The notes beneath the pieces were generated by a model that saw only the letters and a list, made by a program, of their open reading frames with translations, had not been told where the DNA came from and did no database searches. This document shows, piece after piece, positions 32,035 to 39,369 of a stretch of DNA of 39,369 nucleotides; positions within the stretch are counted from its first letter, which is position 1, and every line of letters starts with the position of its first letter. Source of the DNA: Chitinophagales bacterium (lineage in GTDB: Bacteria > Bacteroidota > Bacteroidia > Chitinophagales > JABDMM01); contig JABDMM010000054.1 in assembly GCA_013001465.1 (NCBI GenBank), forward strand, positions 1-39,369. The letters are read 5' to 3'. Position numbers and translations under genes: made by a program.

Positions 32035-33612
32035 ATGAAAAATCTGATATTTATTTTCAGCATGTTATTGCTGGTTACCGCCACTTTCGGTCAGGATCTC
32101 GTTGTAGAGAATGTTTCTCCGAAAATGCGCAAATTTAAAGGAGTTCAGGAAATAGAGAACTTCGGCTACTACTGTTTTGTCCAGGATGAAAAAAGTAAGA
32201 AAGGCTTTAAACTCTTTAATTTAGATATCTGGGATCATGATCTTAACGAGATAGGTAAAGGGAAAATAGAACTTGAAAAAAAGAGTATCGCTATTGATGC
32301 TGTTTATAATGGAAAAAATTTCCTTGCCGTTTTTTACGACAGCAAGAAAGATAATGTCAGAGCTATAAGTTTTGATCAGAAAGGCGAGATCGTTGCAGAA
32401 AAGTTAATGGATGGTATTAAAACCAAATTCATGATGATGGAAGACATGGTACCTTCTTATTATGCTGCCGGCTCTGAAGGCTTCTATGGTATCGTTCCTG
32501 ATAAACAAAAGAAGTTTGGTTTTACGATAACTCGTTATGACAATAACCTGAAAGAGATCTGGAGTACAGAGTTTTTCCCTCCTAAAGGTCTTCAGGTTGT
32601 AATGGATGCTAAGTCTACAGATGACAAGCTCGTTGTATTGAAGTATGCTAAAGCTTCTAAGATGACCAAAAGAACTGCTGTAGATCTAACAGCATTCGAT
32701 AGCAAGACTGGAAAAGAAATGTGGACATACGACCTAAGCACCGGTGATCGTACTTACCTTCCAAGTGAAATGGATGTTAATGAAAAAGGAAATGTAGCTG
32801 TTGCAGGAATGTACTTCGATGGTGATAAGGTAAAAGGACTAAAGTCTGATGGGATTTTCTTTACACACATCGATGGTTCCGGTGGAAAGATCGCAGCAAC
32901 GTCACAACCTTGGAAAGGAAAACTTCAGGATTTCCTTAAAGGAGCTAAGAATAGTTTAACAATGGGAAAACCAAAAGTGGTTTTCGAAGAAATGGTATAC
33001 GATCCGGCAAGTGGAGATTACAAGTTGGTTGGTGAGTTGTTTACTATAGGAACTGCCGGAAAAGTAATGTCAATGCTGGGTGGAAACAGTGACGCTGAAA
33101 CCAAAGTAACTATTGAAGATATCGTGGTATTTACTTTTTCTGCCGATGCTGATCTTACAGATTTCTATTCTGTTGATAAAGCAAGATCACATATTTATGT
33201 TCCTGCTTCGTATGCGGGTGGATTGAAAATTGCTATGTATTTGAAGAGCACAGGAAGCCTTCCTTTCAAATTCGTTGGTAAGGATGAAGAGGGTAATGCT
33301 ATGGCCTACTACATCGATTTCCTAAAGCAAGGTGAAGATGGAAGTCTTACTAGTGCTAAGTTGGCTGGATTTAATGCAGGTAAAATGGGTGTTGGTATGC
33401 TGAATCTTAATCAGAGCACAGCAGGTAATGCAATGGTAAAATATCTACCACTAACGAAGAAAGCTGCCAATAAAGATGAAGGATCTGACATTGAGTTTGA
33501 TTCAAAACGTTCTATTATCGCTGCAACAAAATCGAAACCAGGTTTTATCCTGATTTCAGAATTAACAAAAAAGACCGGTGACTTAAGATTATTCCTCGAA
33601 GAGGTAAACTAA
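32035..33612 (+). CDS. Exported protein of unknown function, probable beta-propeller
   Basis: 525 residues with a signal peptide (about 1-19, ending TFGQD). Repeated strand patterns such as GFKLFNLDIWDHDLNEIGKG, FGFTITRYDNNLKEIWST and TAVDLTAFDSKTGKEMWTYD resemble the outer strands of six- or seven-bladed propellers of the quinoprotein/WD40-like kind, without PQQ motifs that I can name. It has no lipobox and no T9SS tail. I do not recognise the family with certainty. It is followed by a strong terminator (33635-33668), so it is transcribed alone. Confidence 0.6.
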   Translation: MKNLIFIFSMLLLVTATFGQDLVVENVSPKMRKFKGVQEIENFGYYCFVQDEKSKKGFKLFNLDIWDHDLNEIGKGKIELEKKSIAIDAVYNGKNFLAVFYDSKKDNVRAISFDQKGEIVAEKLMDGIKTKFMMMEDMVPSYYAAGSEGFYGIVPDKQKKFGFTITRYDNNLKEIWSTEFFPPKGLQVVMDAKSTDDKLVVLKYAKASKMTKRTAVDLTAFDSKTGKEMWTYDLSTGDRTYLPSEMDVNEKGNVAVAGMYFDGDKVKGLKSDGIFFTHIDGSGGKIAATSQPWKGKLQDFLKGAKNSLTMGKPKVVFEEMVYDPASGDYKLVGELFTIGTAGKVMSMLGGNSDAETKVTIEDIVVFTFSADADLTDFYSVDKARSHIYVPASYAGGLKIAMYLKSTGSLPFKFVGKDEEGNAMAYYIDFLKQGEDGSLTSAKLAGFNAGKMGVGMLNLNQSTAGNAMVKYLPLTKKAANKDEGSDIEFDSKRSIIAATKSKPGFILISELTKKTGDLRLFLEEVN

Positions 33613-33634
33613 AGTTGTTCGTTTTTTAAATATT

Positions 33635-33668
33635 AAACTGCCGGCATTGATTGTCGGCAGTTTTTTTT
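33635..33668 (+). terminator. Rho-independent terminator
   Basis: AAACTGCCG (33635-33643) pairs with CGGCAGTTT (33655-33663) around an 11-nt loop; eight T residues follow the stem core (33661-33668). It lies 22 nt after the stop of the gene at 32035. Confidence 0.9.
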
Positions 33669-33717
33669 ACCCTATATGCAATGATCAGCTTTCTTAGGCT
33701 TTATGCTGAATAAGCCG

Positions 33718-33725
33718 TATCTTCG
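33718..33725 (+). promoter_or_regulatory. Possible -7 box for the ABC-F gene
   Basis: TATCTTCG matches seven of eight bases of TAnnTTTG, 19 nt before the ATG at 33745. It lies inside the longer open frame that starts at 33703, which argues for the downstream start. No clear -33 TTTG is seen. Confidence 0.3.
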
Positions 33726-33744
33726 CATCTCCAAAATTTATACT

Positions 33745-35358
33745 ATGATCACGGTTAATAATCTCGGATTACAATACGGCAAGAGAGTCCTTTTTGATGA
33801 GGTGAATCTGAAATTTACTCACGGTAACTGCTACGGAGTTATCGGAGCTAATGGCGCAGGTAAGTCGACTTTCCTAAAGATGCTATCTGGTGATATTCAG
33901 CCCACCAGAGGTTCGGTTTCGATCGAGCCCGGTAACCGAATGGCGGTTTTGAAACAGAACCATCTCGAGTATGATGAATTTTCAGTTCTCGATACGGTGA
34001 TCATGGGCCACAAGCATATGTTTGATATTATGCAAACAAAGAATGCGATCTACATGAATCCTGATGCTACCGAAGCTGAAGGAATGAAAGCAGCAGAGCT
34101 TGAGATCGAGTTTGGAGAAATTGGTGGATGGACAGCTGAAAGCGATGCTGCCGAATTGCTGAGTAAAATGGGAATTAAGGAAGAGCTGCACAGTATGCAA
34201 ATGAAGGAACTTCGCGGACCTCAAAAAGTGAAGGTGCTCCTCGCTCAATCGCTTTTCGGAGATCCGGATATTTTACTCCTCGATGAGCCTACCAACGACC
34301 TTGACGCCATGACGGTCACCTGGCTTGCAGATTTCCTCGCTGATTTTAAAAATACGGTGATCGTTGTTTCTCACGATAGATATTTCCTCGATATGGTTTG
34401 TACACATGTAGTCGATATCGACTATGGAAGCATGTCGATCTTTACCGGTAATTATACTTTCTGGTATGAAACCAGCAAGATCATGGCCAGGCAACTTGCC
34501 AACAGAAATAAGAAAATTGAAAGCAAGAGAAATGAGCTGCAGGAATTCATCAGTCGCTTTTCTGCAAATGCTTCAAAATCCAGACAGGCAACTAGTAGAA
34601 AGAAAGCGCTCGAGAAATTAAACCTCGAAGAGATCCGACCTTCTACGAGAAAATATCCGTTTATAAACTTTACTCCCGAAAGAGCTCCGGGTGACCAGAT
34701 CTTAAAGGTTGAAAACTTAAGCAAGACCGATGCAAATGGAAATGTGCTTTTCCAGAATGTCAGCTTCACGATGAACAAAGGAGACAAGATCGCTGTGATC
34801 TGTAAAGAGTCATCGGTATTAACAACATTTTTCAATGTTATTGCAGGGAAGGAGAAAGCAGATTCCGGTGTGATCGAATTCGGTCAGACCATTACTTTCG
34901 ATTACCTGCCAAACGACAACGCCAAGTTTTTCGAAGGTGAGAACGATACAGATCTTATCAACTGGTTGAGACAATTTTCTGAAGAAAAGGACGAGCAATT
35001 CATTCGCGGCTTCCTGGGTCGAATGTTATTTTCAGGAGAGGAAGTACATAAGACCACTGGAGTGCTATCGGGTGGAGAGAAGGTTCGCTGTATGTTCGCC
35101 AAAATGATGCTAAGTCATCCAAACTTTTTAATTCTGGATGATCCAACAAACCATCTCGATCTTGAATCTATCATTACACTTAACGATGCAATGGCTGAAT
35201 TTAAAGGGAATATGCTATTTACAAGTCATGATCACCAAATGATGCAAACGGTGAGCAACAGGATAGTTGAACTACTTCCTGATGGAAATGCGGATGCCTT
35301 GATGTCATTTGAAGAGTATCTTGAAAAAAAGGATGCCAAAGCCATGGAGATGGCTTAG
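33745..35358 (+). CDS. ABC-F ATPase, YbiT-like
   Basis: 537 residues from the ATG at 33745; an ATG at 33703 would add a non-conserved 14-residue lead. NBD1 has Walker A GANGAGKST (34-42), a modified signature LRGPQ (156-160), and Walker B ILLLDEPTNDLD. The ABC-F linker is about 245-295 (rich in Arg/Lys, KSRQATSRKKALEKL). NBD2 has signature LSGGE (441-445) and Walker B FLILDDPTNHLD, but at the Walker A position (352-363) it reads ICKESSVLTTFF and lacks the GxxGxGK core. It should bind ribosomes near the E-site and act in translation or antibiotic protection. Only one complete P-loop remains. No membrane domain is present. Confidence 0.88.
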   Translation: MITVNNLGLQYGKRVLFDEVNLKFTHGNCYGVIGANGAGKSTFLKMLSGDIQPTRGSVSIEPGNRMAVLKQNHLEYDEFSVLDTVIMGHKHMFDIMQTKNAIYMNPDATEAEGMKAAELEIEFGEIGGWTAESDAAELLSKMGIKEELHSMQMKELRGPQKVKVLLAQSLFGDPDILLLDEPTNDLDAMTVTWLADFLADFKNTVIVVSHDRYFLDMVCTHVVDIDYGSMSIFTGNYTFWYETSKIMARQLANRNKKIESKRNELQEFISRFSANASKSRQATSRKKALEKLNLEEIRPSTRKYPFINFTPERAPGDQILKVENLSKTDANGNVLFQNVSFTMNKGDKIAVICKESSVLTTFFNVIAGKEKADSGVIEFGQTITFDYLPNDNAKFFEGENDTDLINWLRQFSEEKDEQFIRGFLGRMLFSGEEVHKTTGVLSGGEKVRCMFAKMMLSHPNFLILDDPTNHLDLESIITLNDAMAEFKGNMLFTSHDHQMMQTVSNRIVELLPDGNADALMSFEEYLEKKDAKAMEMA

Positions 35359-35359
35359 T

Positions 35360-35683
35360 TTATTGAACTATAAGCCTGTTAACACTTCTCACATTATCTA
35401 CCGTCGCTATAATGATATAGATGTTGGAAACGAAATCATCGATATCGATGTCTTCGCTTATCTGAGGCTCTTCGATCACTAATATCTCCTTACCCAAAAG
35501 ATCAACGATCTCGAGTTTATCGACTCTTTTGTTGAACTTGATAATAACATTGGTCGCAGCAGGATTAGGATACGCTTTAACTTCAAGATCTATATTCTTA
35601 TCTATAAGATCATTACCGTTTGCATTCAGCTGGAATGCAAGGAACATCATCATGATGACGGCTAAGACATGTTTTGTTTTCAT
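35360..35683 (-). CDS. Minimal exported protein consisting mainly of a T9SS sorting domain
   Basis: 107 residues. A signal peptide (about 1-22, LAFQLNANG) is followed after about 15 residues by a Por-secretion-tail pattern: VKAYPNPAATNVIIKF (35-50), KLEIVDLLGKEIL, and a closing RLIVQ. Normally this tail follows a large cargo domain and is cut off after passage through the type IX system. Here there is nothing to carry. It may be a leftover of a deleted cargo protein, an anchor, or a regulator competing for the sorting machinery. It is convergent with the ABC-F gene (stops 1 nt apart). Confidence 0.75.
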   Translation of the reverse strand: MKTKHVLAVIMMMFLAFQLNANGNDLIDKNIDLEVKAYPNPAATNVIIKFNKRVDKLEIVDLLGKEILVIEEPQISEDIDIDDFVSNIYIIIATVDNVRSVNRLIVQ

Positions 35684-35779
35684 AGTGATCAGATTGTCTG
35701 TACTAAATATAACAAATCGCTCAAACTATTGATAGTAAAAGGATATAAGAGTTAGCTTCATGACGAAAATATGACAAAG

Positions 35780-35809
35780 CGGGAATCGGGAATCGGGAGT
35801 CGGGAGTCG
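35780..35809. repeat. Heptamer array, unit CGGGAAT/CGGGAGT
   Basis: CGGGAAT twice, then CGGGAGT twice, then CG: four exact-period 7-bp units. It is the left part of a compound repeat (with 35859-35869 and 35878-35957) in the 305-bp gap between the T9SS-tail gene and the gene at 35989. I see no gene in that gap. Confidence 0.85.
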
Positions 35810-35858
35810 TTGGTTGGAAGTTGACCTAAATACAATGTAAGTTGTGAGTATGAAAGTT

Positions 35859-35869
35859 CGGCTTCGCCG
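35859..35869. repeat. CGGC-TTC-GCCG hairpin
   Basis: A 4-bp stem with the same TTC loop and GGCTTCGCC core as the hairpins at the ends of the four-helix-bundle element. It lies 49 bp after the heptamer array and 8 bp before the octamer array. Confidence 0.55.
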
Positions 35870-35877
35870 CACCGCAC

Positions 35878-35957
35878 GAGCAAACGAGCACATGAGCAAA
35901 CGAGCACATGAGCAAACGAGCAAATGAGCAAGCGAGCAAATGAGCAAACAAGCACAC
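35878..35957. repeat. Octamer array, unit GAGCA(A/C)A(C/T)
   Basis: Ten consecutive 8-bp units: GAGCAAAC and GAGCACAT alternate, then GAGCAAAC, GAGCAAAT, GAGCAAGC, GAGCAAAT, GAGCAAAC, AAGCACAC. It is the same unit family as at 23633-23700. It ends 31 bp before the next start codon and is only in one orientation here. Confidence 0.9.
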
Positions 35958-35988
35958 TTAGTTAAATGCAACAGCCGTTATTTACATT

Positions 35989-36423
35989 ATGAATTTAGCA
36001 GAACAAAACCTACATATACTGATCCCAGTGACAATTTCATTGATCTTGTTTCGTAGGACCAGTCCAGTGTTTCTACAGATCCTTCTTATTGGGATGATAG
36101 TCTTTGAATTGATGAATTTCTCAAAACAACAGTACATGCTGGATACTTCGGCATTCCTTTTGGGAGTGACAGTTTTAGTATATGCGGTTTACAGCTTTTG
36201 GAAAAAAAGATATCTGAGATCCGTTTTAGGTACATTGATAATTATTCCTGTCATATTCCAATTCTTTCTTTATGATCATCATGAGACAGTCGCGTATATC
36301 TCAATAGCTTCAATGGTTTTATCTGCTTACCTCATATTTCACTGGAAGCAAAACATGTTTGACCTAGCGTTGATCATTATGTTAGCGTTTCAATCACTCA
36401 AACAGTTATATACTATTATATAA
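35989..36423 (+). CDS. Small integral membrane protein of unknown function
   Basis: 144 residues with four to five membrane segments (about 10-22, 28-42, 53-68, 77-93, 98-140). It has charged loops (FWKKRYLR, FHWKQNMF) but no motif that I recognise. It lies 24 nt before tspO in the same direction, so a two-gene transcript is plausible and a membrane role beside TspO is possible. Its upstream region is the compound repeat ending at 35957, so the promoter must lie in or beside that repeat. Confidence 0.6.
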   Translation: MNLAEQNLHILIPVTISLILFRRTSPVFLQILLIGMIVFELMNFSKQQYMLDTSAFLLGVTVLVYAVYSFWKKRYLRSVLGTLIIIPVIFQFFLYDHHETVAYISIASMVLSAYLIFHWKQNMFDLALIIMLAFQSLKQLYTII

Positions 36424-36435
36424 ACTTCAACTTTG

Positions 36436-36443
36436 TATTTTTA
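36436..36443 (+). promoter_or_regulatory. Possible -7 box before tspO
   Basis: TATTTTTA matches seven of eight bases of TAnnTTTG, but it ends only 4 nt before the ATG at 36448. Very uncertain. Confidence 0.15.
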
Positions 36444-36447
36444 ATCA

Positions 36448-36906
36448 ATGCTTTTAAGAGTAATTATTTTTCTTCTGATCAACTTTGCTGCGCTCGGCAT
36501 TGGTGGCCTTTTTACAGGAAAAGGAGTAGCGTCGGATTGGTATCAAGACCTCAATAAAGCGCCGTGGACTCCTCCCGGTTGGGTCTTTGGATTTGCATGG
36601 ACATTGATCATGATCTGTTTTTCAGTTTATATGGCAAAGCTTTTCGGTAGTACTTTAAATAAACAAACTCTCATTGTATTGTTTGCTTTCCAGTGGGTAC
36701 TGAATGTAAGTTGGAATCCGGTTTTCTTCTACTATAATCAAGTAGCGATCGCCATGATCATAATCGTGCTGCTAACGCTAGTAGTGGCATTTTTTCTTGT
36801 TAAATATAATACTCTTCTTAGTTGGTGGTCTGTATTGATACTTCCATATTTACTATGGCTCATCGTTGCCACTTCACTCAATGGTTATATCCTGCTAAAG
36901 AACTAG
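36448..36906 (+). CDS. tspO: TspO/MBR family membrane protein
   Basis: 152 residues with five membrane segments, the family's normal size. The loop after the first segment has DWYQDLNKAPWTPPGWVFGFAW (split here: DWYQDLNKAPW, TPPGWVFGFAW), which is the TspO signature. WVLNVSWNPVFFYY and SWWSVLILPYLLWL supply the conserved Trp/Asn/Pro positions of the ligand pocket. TspO proteins bind porphyrins and sterol-like ligands and modulate stress or light responses; a transport role is debated. No porphyrin-synthesis gene is adjacent. The sterol-like theme elsewhere in the window is not strong enough to link them. Confidence 0.9.
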   Translation: MLLRVIIFLLINFAALGIGGLFTGKGVASDWYQDLNKAPWTPPGWVFGFAWTLIMICFSVYMAKLFGSTLNKQTLIVLFAFQWVLNVSWNPVFFYYNQVAIAMIIIVLLTLVVAFFLVKYNTLLSWWSVLILPYLLWLIVATSLNGYILLKN

Positions 36907-36952
36907 CTACAACTATCACTATTGCTGGGAAATGGCTTGACTATAATTTCAT

Positions 36953-36960
36953 TATTTTTG
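36953..36960 (+). promoter_or_regulatory. -7 box upstream of the BNR-protein gene
   Basis: TATTTTTG is a full match to TAnnTTTG, followed by C, and ends 16 nt before the ATG at 36977. A spaced -33 TTTG is not clear, so only the -7 element is proposed. Confidence 0.4.
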
Positions 36961-36976
36961 CCAAAATTTTCCAGAT

Positions 36977-39369
36977 ATGAAAAATGTAATAACTGCATTC
37001 CTGTTAATTCTCGCATTTCTGATGACTTCCACTTCTCAAGTTGAGGCGCAAAAGTCTAAGAAAAGCACTTCGTATTCACCTACTTCAGTCGATTCGATGA
37101 TGCTGGGAAATATCAAATTCAGATCCATCGGTCCGGCTTTTATGTCCGGAAGGATCGCAGATATTGCGATCCATCCTGAAGACGAGAATGTATGGTATGT
37201 CGCAGTTGGATCCGGAGGAGTCTGGAAAACTACAAATTCAGGTGTGACATGGAAACCGATGTTTGACAAGCAAGCGTCATACAGCATTGGTTGCGTAACC
37301 ATAGATCCTAACAATCCTCATATAATTTGGGTTGGAAGCGGAGAAAATGTTGGTGGAAGGCATGTCGGCTACGGAGACGGTATTTACAAGAGTATGGATG
37401 GCGGCAGCAGCTGGAAGAATATGGGTTTGAAATCATCAGAGCACCTATCAAAGATCATTGTTCATCCGGATAATTCAAATGTGATCTGGGTAGCGTCTCA
37501 GGGTCCGCTGTGGAGTAAAGGTGGAGAGAGAGGAATATATAAAAGCACAGATGGTGGTGCTAACTGGACGAGAACTCTGGGAGATGACAATTGGATAGGC
37601 GCAACAGATATCGTGATGGATCCAAGAGATCCCATGGTCTTATATGCGGCTACATGGCAAAGGCACCGTAACGTAGCAGCATATATGGGTGGTGGACCGG
37701 GAACAGCTCTCTACAAAAGTACAGATGGTGGAGAAAGTTGGACGCAGTTGAAAAAAGGCTTGCCTAAATCGAATATGGGTAAGATCGGTCTCGCAATGTC
37801 ACCGCAAAAGCCTGATATTTTATATGCTGCAATAGAGCTCGATCAACGAAAAGGTGGAGTTTACCGCTCGTCAGATAGAGGCGCGTCATGGAAGAAAATG
37901 TCTGACGCCGTGGCAGGCGGTACAGGTCCGCACTACTATCAAGAACTTTGGGCTTCTCCTCATCAGTTCGATAAACTATATCTCGCGAACAACTATATGC
38001 TGGTATCCGAGAATGGGGGGAAGTCATTCAGCAGAATGAAAAAACAACACAAACATGTCGATAATCATGCGGTAGCATTCAAGCCATCTGATCCTGACTA
38101 CATCCTGGTAGGAACAGATGGTGGATTATATGAATCCTTTGACCAGGAAGCGAATTGGAGATTCTTCGCAAACTTGCCGATCACTCAGTTCTATAAAGTT
38201 GCAGTAGATGATGCAGAGCCTTTTTATAATGTATATGGAGGAACTCAGGATAACAACACACAAGGAGGTCCGTCGAGAACGGATAGCAGACAAGGGATCA
38301 GGAATGCTGACTGGCGTGTGATCTTAGGCGGAGACGGCCATCAGCCGGCTACAGAGCCTGGTAACCCTAATATTGTGTATGCAGAATGGCAGGAAGGAAA
38401 TCTGGCGCGGACAGATCAAAAGACCGGTGAAATAGTAAACATTCAGCCTCAACCAGAGAAGGGTGAGGATTACGAAAGATACAACTGGGATGCACCGATA
38501 CTTGTAAGTCCGCACAACCCTGCGACAATTTACTTTGCATCTCAAAGAGTATGGAAATCCGATAATCGCGGAGATAGTTGGACTGCCATATCCGGTGATC
38601 TGACAAAAGACCAGGAGAGATTTAGTCTTCCGATCATGGGTGGCGTGCAAAGTATCGATAATCCGTGGGATGTAAATGCAATGTCGAATTACAATACAAT
38701 TACATCATTGGCAGAGTCCCCAATTAAAGCAGGGTTGGTCTACGCTGGAACGGATGATGGGATCATACAGGTAACAGAAGACGGCGGACAAAACTGGAGG
38801 AAGGTTTTAGTAAGCAGCCTTCCCGGAGTACCGGCAACTGCATTTGTAAATGATATAAAAGCTGACTTATACGATGAGTCGACAGTTTATGTAGCACTGG
38901 ATAACCATAAATACGGAGACTTGAAGCCGTATTTGTTTAAGAGTACCGATAAAGGAAAGAGCTGGCAATCCATGATCGGCAACATTCCAGACCGAACCCT
39001 TGTCTGGCGAATAGTACAGGATCATGTAAGGAGCGACCTTTTCTTTGTGGCAACCGAATTTGGAATCTATTATACATTGAATAGTGGTAAGTCCTGGATG
39101 AAATTCACCGGTGGACTTCCTGTGATCTCATTTCGTGATCTGGCTATACAAAAGAGAGAGAATGACTTGATCGGAGCTTCATTTGGAAGGAGCTTTTACA
39201 TTTTGGATGATTACAGTTTCCTTCGCGATGTGACGGATGAGACCATGAAACAAGAAGCTGTGATATTTAAGCCGAGAAAAGCGTGGTGGTACTTATTAAG
39301 AGGAACACTTGGATGGGGAGAAAAGGGCAGCCAGGGAGCTTCATACTATACCGCTAAGAACCCTGATTT
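36977..39369 (+). CDS. Secreted BNR-repeat/sortilin (VPS10)-like propeller protein (C-terminus outside the window)
   Basis: 797 residues are visible. A signal peptide (about 1-25, VEAQ) is followed by N-terminal IRFRSIGPA-like sequence (IKFRSIGPAFMSGRIADIAI), typical of this Bacteroidota group. About ten Asp-box/BNR motifs follow: KTTNSGVTW, KSMDGGSSW, KSTDGGANW, KSTDGGESW, RSSDRGASW, KSDNRGDSW, TEDGGQNW, KSTDKGKSW and LNSGKSW. They imply two large propellers. The family is often called glycosyl hydrolase or sortilin-like, yet sialidase catalytic residues are not evident, and sugar binding or protease-related roles are possible. A T9SS tail may follow beyond the edge. Confidence 0.85.
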   Translation, partial: MKNVITAFLLILAFLMTSTSQVEAQKSKKSTSYSPTSVDSMMLGNIKFRSIGPAFMSGRIADIAIHPEDENVWYVAVGSGGVWKTTNSGVTWKPMFDKQASYSIGCVTIDPNNPHIIWVGSGENVGGRHVGYGDGIYKSMDGGSSWKNMGLKSSEHLSKIIVHPDNSNVIWVASQGPLWSKGGERGIYKSTDGGANWTRTLGDDNWIGATDIVMDPRDPMVLYAATWQRHRNVAAYMGGGPGTALYKSTDGGESWTQLKKGLPKSNMGKIGLAMSPQKPDILYAAIELDQRKGGVYRSSDRGASWKKMSDAVAGGTGPHYYQELWASPHQFDKLYLANNYMLVSENGGKSFSRMKKQHKHVDNHAVAFKPSDPDYILVGTDGGLYESFDQEANWRFFANLPITQFYKVAVDDAEPFYNVYGGTQDNNTQGGPSRTDSRQGIRNADWRVILGGDGHQPATEPGNPNIVYAEWQEGNLARTDQKTGEIVNIQPQPEKGEDYERYNWDAPILVSPHNPATIYFASQRVWKSDNRGDSWTAISGDLTKDQERFSLPIMGGVQSIDNPWDVNAMSNYNTITSLAESPIKAGLVYAGTDDGIIQVTEDGGQNWRKVLVSSLPGVPATAFVNDIKADLYDESTVYVALDNHKYGDLKPYLFKSTDKGKSWQSMIGNIPDRTLVWRIVQDHVRSDLFFVATEFGIYYTLNSGKSWMKFTGGLPVISFRDLAIQKRENDLIGASFGRSFYILDDYSFLRDVTDETMKQEAVIFKPRKAWWYLLRGTLGWGEKGSQGASYYTAKNPD

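Noticed and set aside
35726-35971. Open frames on the minus strand rich in Leu-Cys-Ser-Phe-Ala-Arg
   Set aside because: They are translations of the octamer and heptamer arrays; 8 and 7 bp are not multiples of three, so they read as cycles of residues without selection.

Overview
The window looks like a chromosome segment of a free-living member of the Bacteroidota, perhaps of the Cytophagales/Saprospirales kind; I cannot fix the genus. The case rests on a type IX secretion sorting-domain protein, a Bacteroidota-style AsnRS with a long helical insertion, a YbiT-like ABC-F protein, few Shine-Dalgarno sites, scattered TAnnTTTG-like -7 boxes, and intergenic DNA full of short-period (7-8 bp) repeats. 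There is no phage, plasmid backbone, classical IS, CRISPR array or rRNA operon.

Layout. 1-3.9 kb: a lipoprotein SGNH esterase (tesA-like, cut by the window edge) divergent from a YbbA/YbbP-type ABC exporter. 3.9-5.5 kb: a cholesterol-oxidase-like GMC flavoenzyme. 5.6-7.1 kb: an accessory patch with a CAU tRNA, two terminators, a second tRNA 3' end, a four-helix-bundle (23S IVS-protein family) gene inside a composite inverted repeat, a VOC protein and an octamer array. 7.1-12.4 kb: a phosphate-binding-type receptor fused to an outer-membrane barrel, then a maltose-phosphorylase/beta-phosphoglucomutase operon. 12.6-19.5 kb: envelope and lipid genes, namely a polytopic membrane protein, a GT2, and a divergent cluster (SDR+GT2 against DUF1214 + sulfotransferase + SDR); a palindromic repeat has entered the last SDR in frame. 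19.6-23.4 kb: an L,D-transpeptidase-like protein, a small helical protein, a WYL regulator and two exported proteins. 23.4-23.7 kb: two inverted octamer arrays filling the gap between convergent genes. 23.7-26.6 kb: rpoN, a PAP2-like protein and an enoyl-CoA hydratase. 26.7-31.9 kb: asnS with a GT-C protein, a 2OG-Fe(II) oxygenase and a chromate-type transporter almost without gaps. 32-39.4 kb: an exported protein, an ABC-F ATPase, a protein that is little more than a T9SS tail, a second compound repeat element, a small membrane protein, TspO, and the start of a large BNR/sortilin-like secreted protein.

The most unusual signal is not one gene but a recurring layout: 7- or 8-bp-period degenerate arrays next to a small GGCTTC(G/A)CC-cored hairpin, at three loci (5977-6521, 23435-23700, 35780-35957), plus an array without the hairpin at 6971-7042. 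One of these loci encloses the four-helix-bundle gene. I suggest, as inference, that they belong to one family of mobile or amplifying elements with coding and non-coding members. Other points worth following are the receptor-porin fusion, the in-frame repeat in an SDR, the sulfotransferase/SDR/DUF1214 cluster, the orphan T9SS tail and the degenerate second ATPase site of the ABC-F protein.
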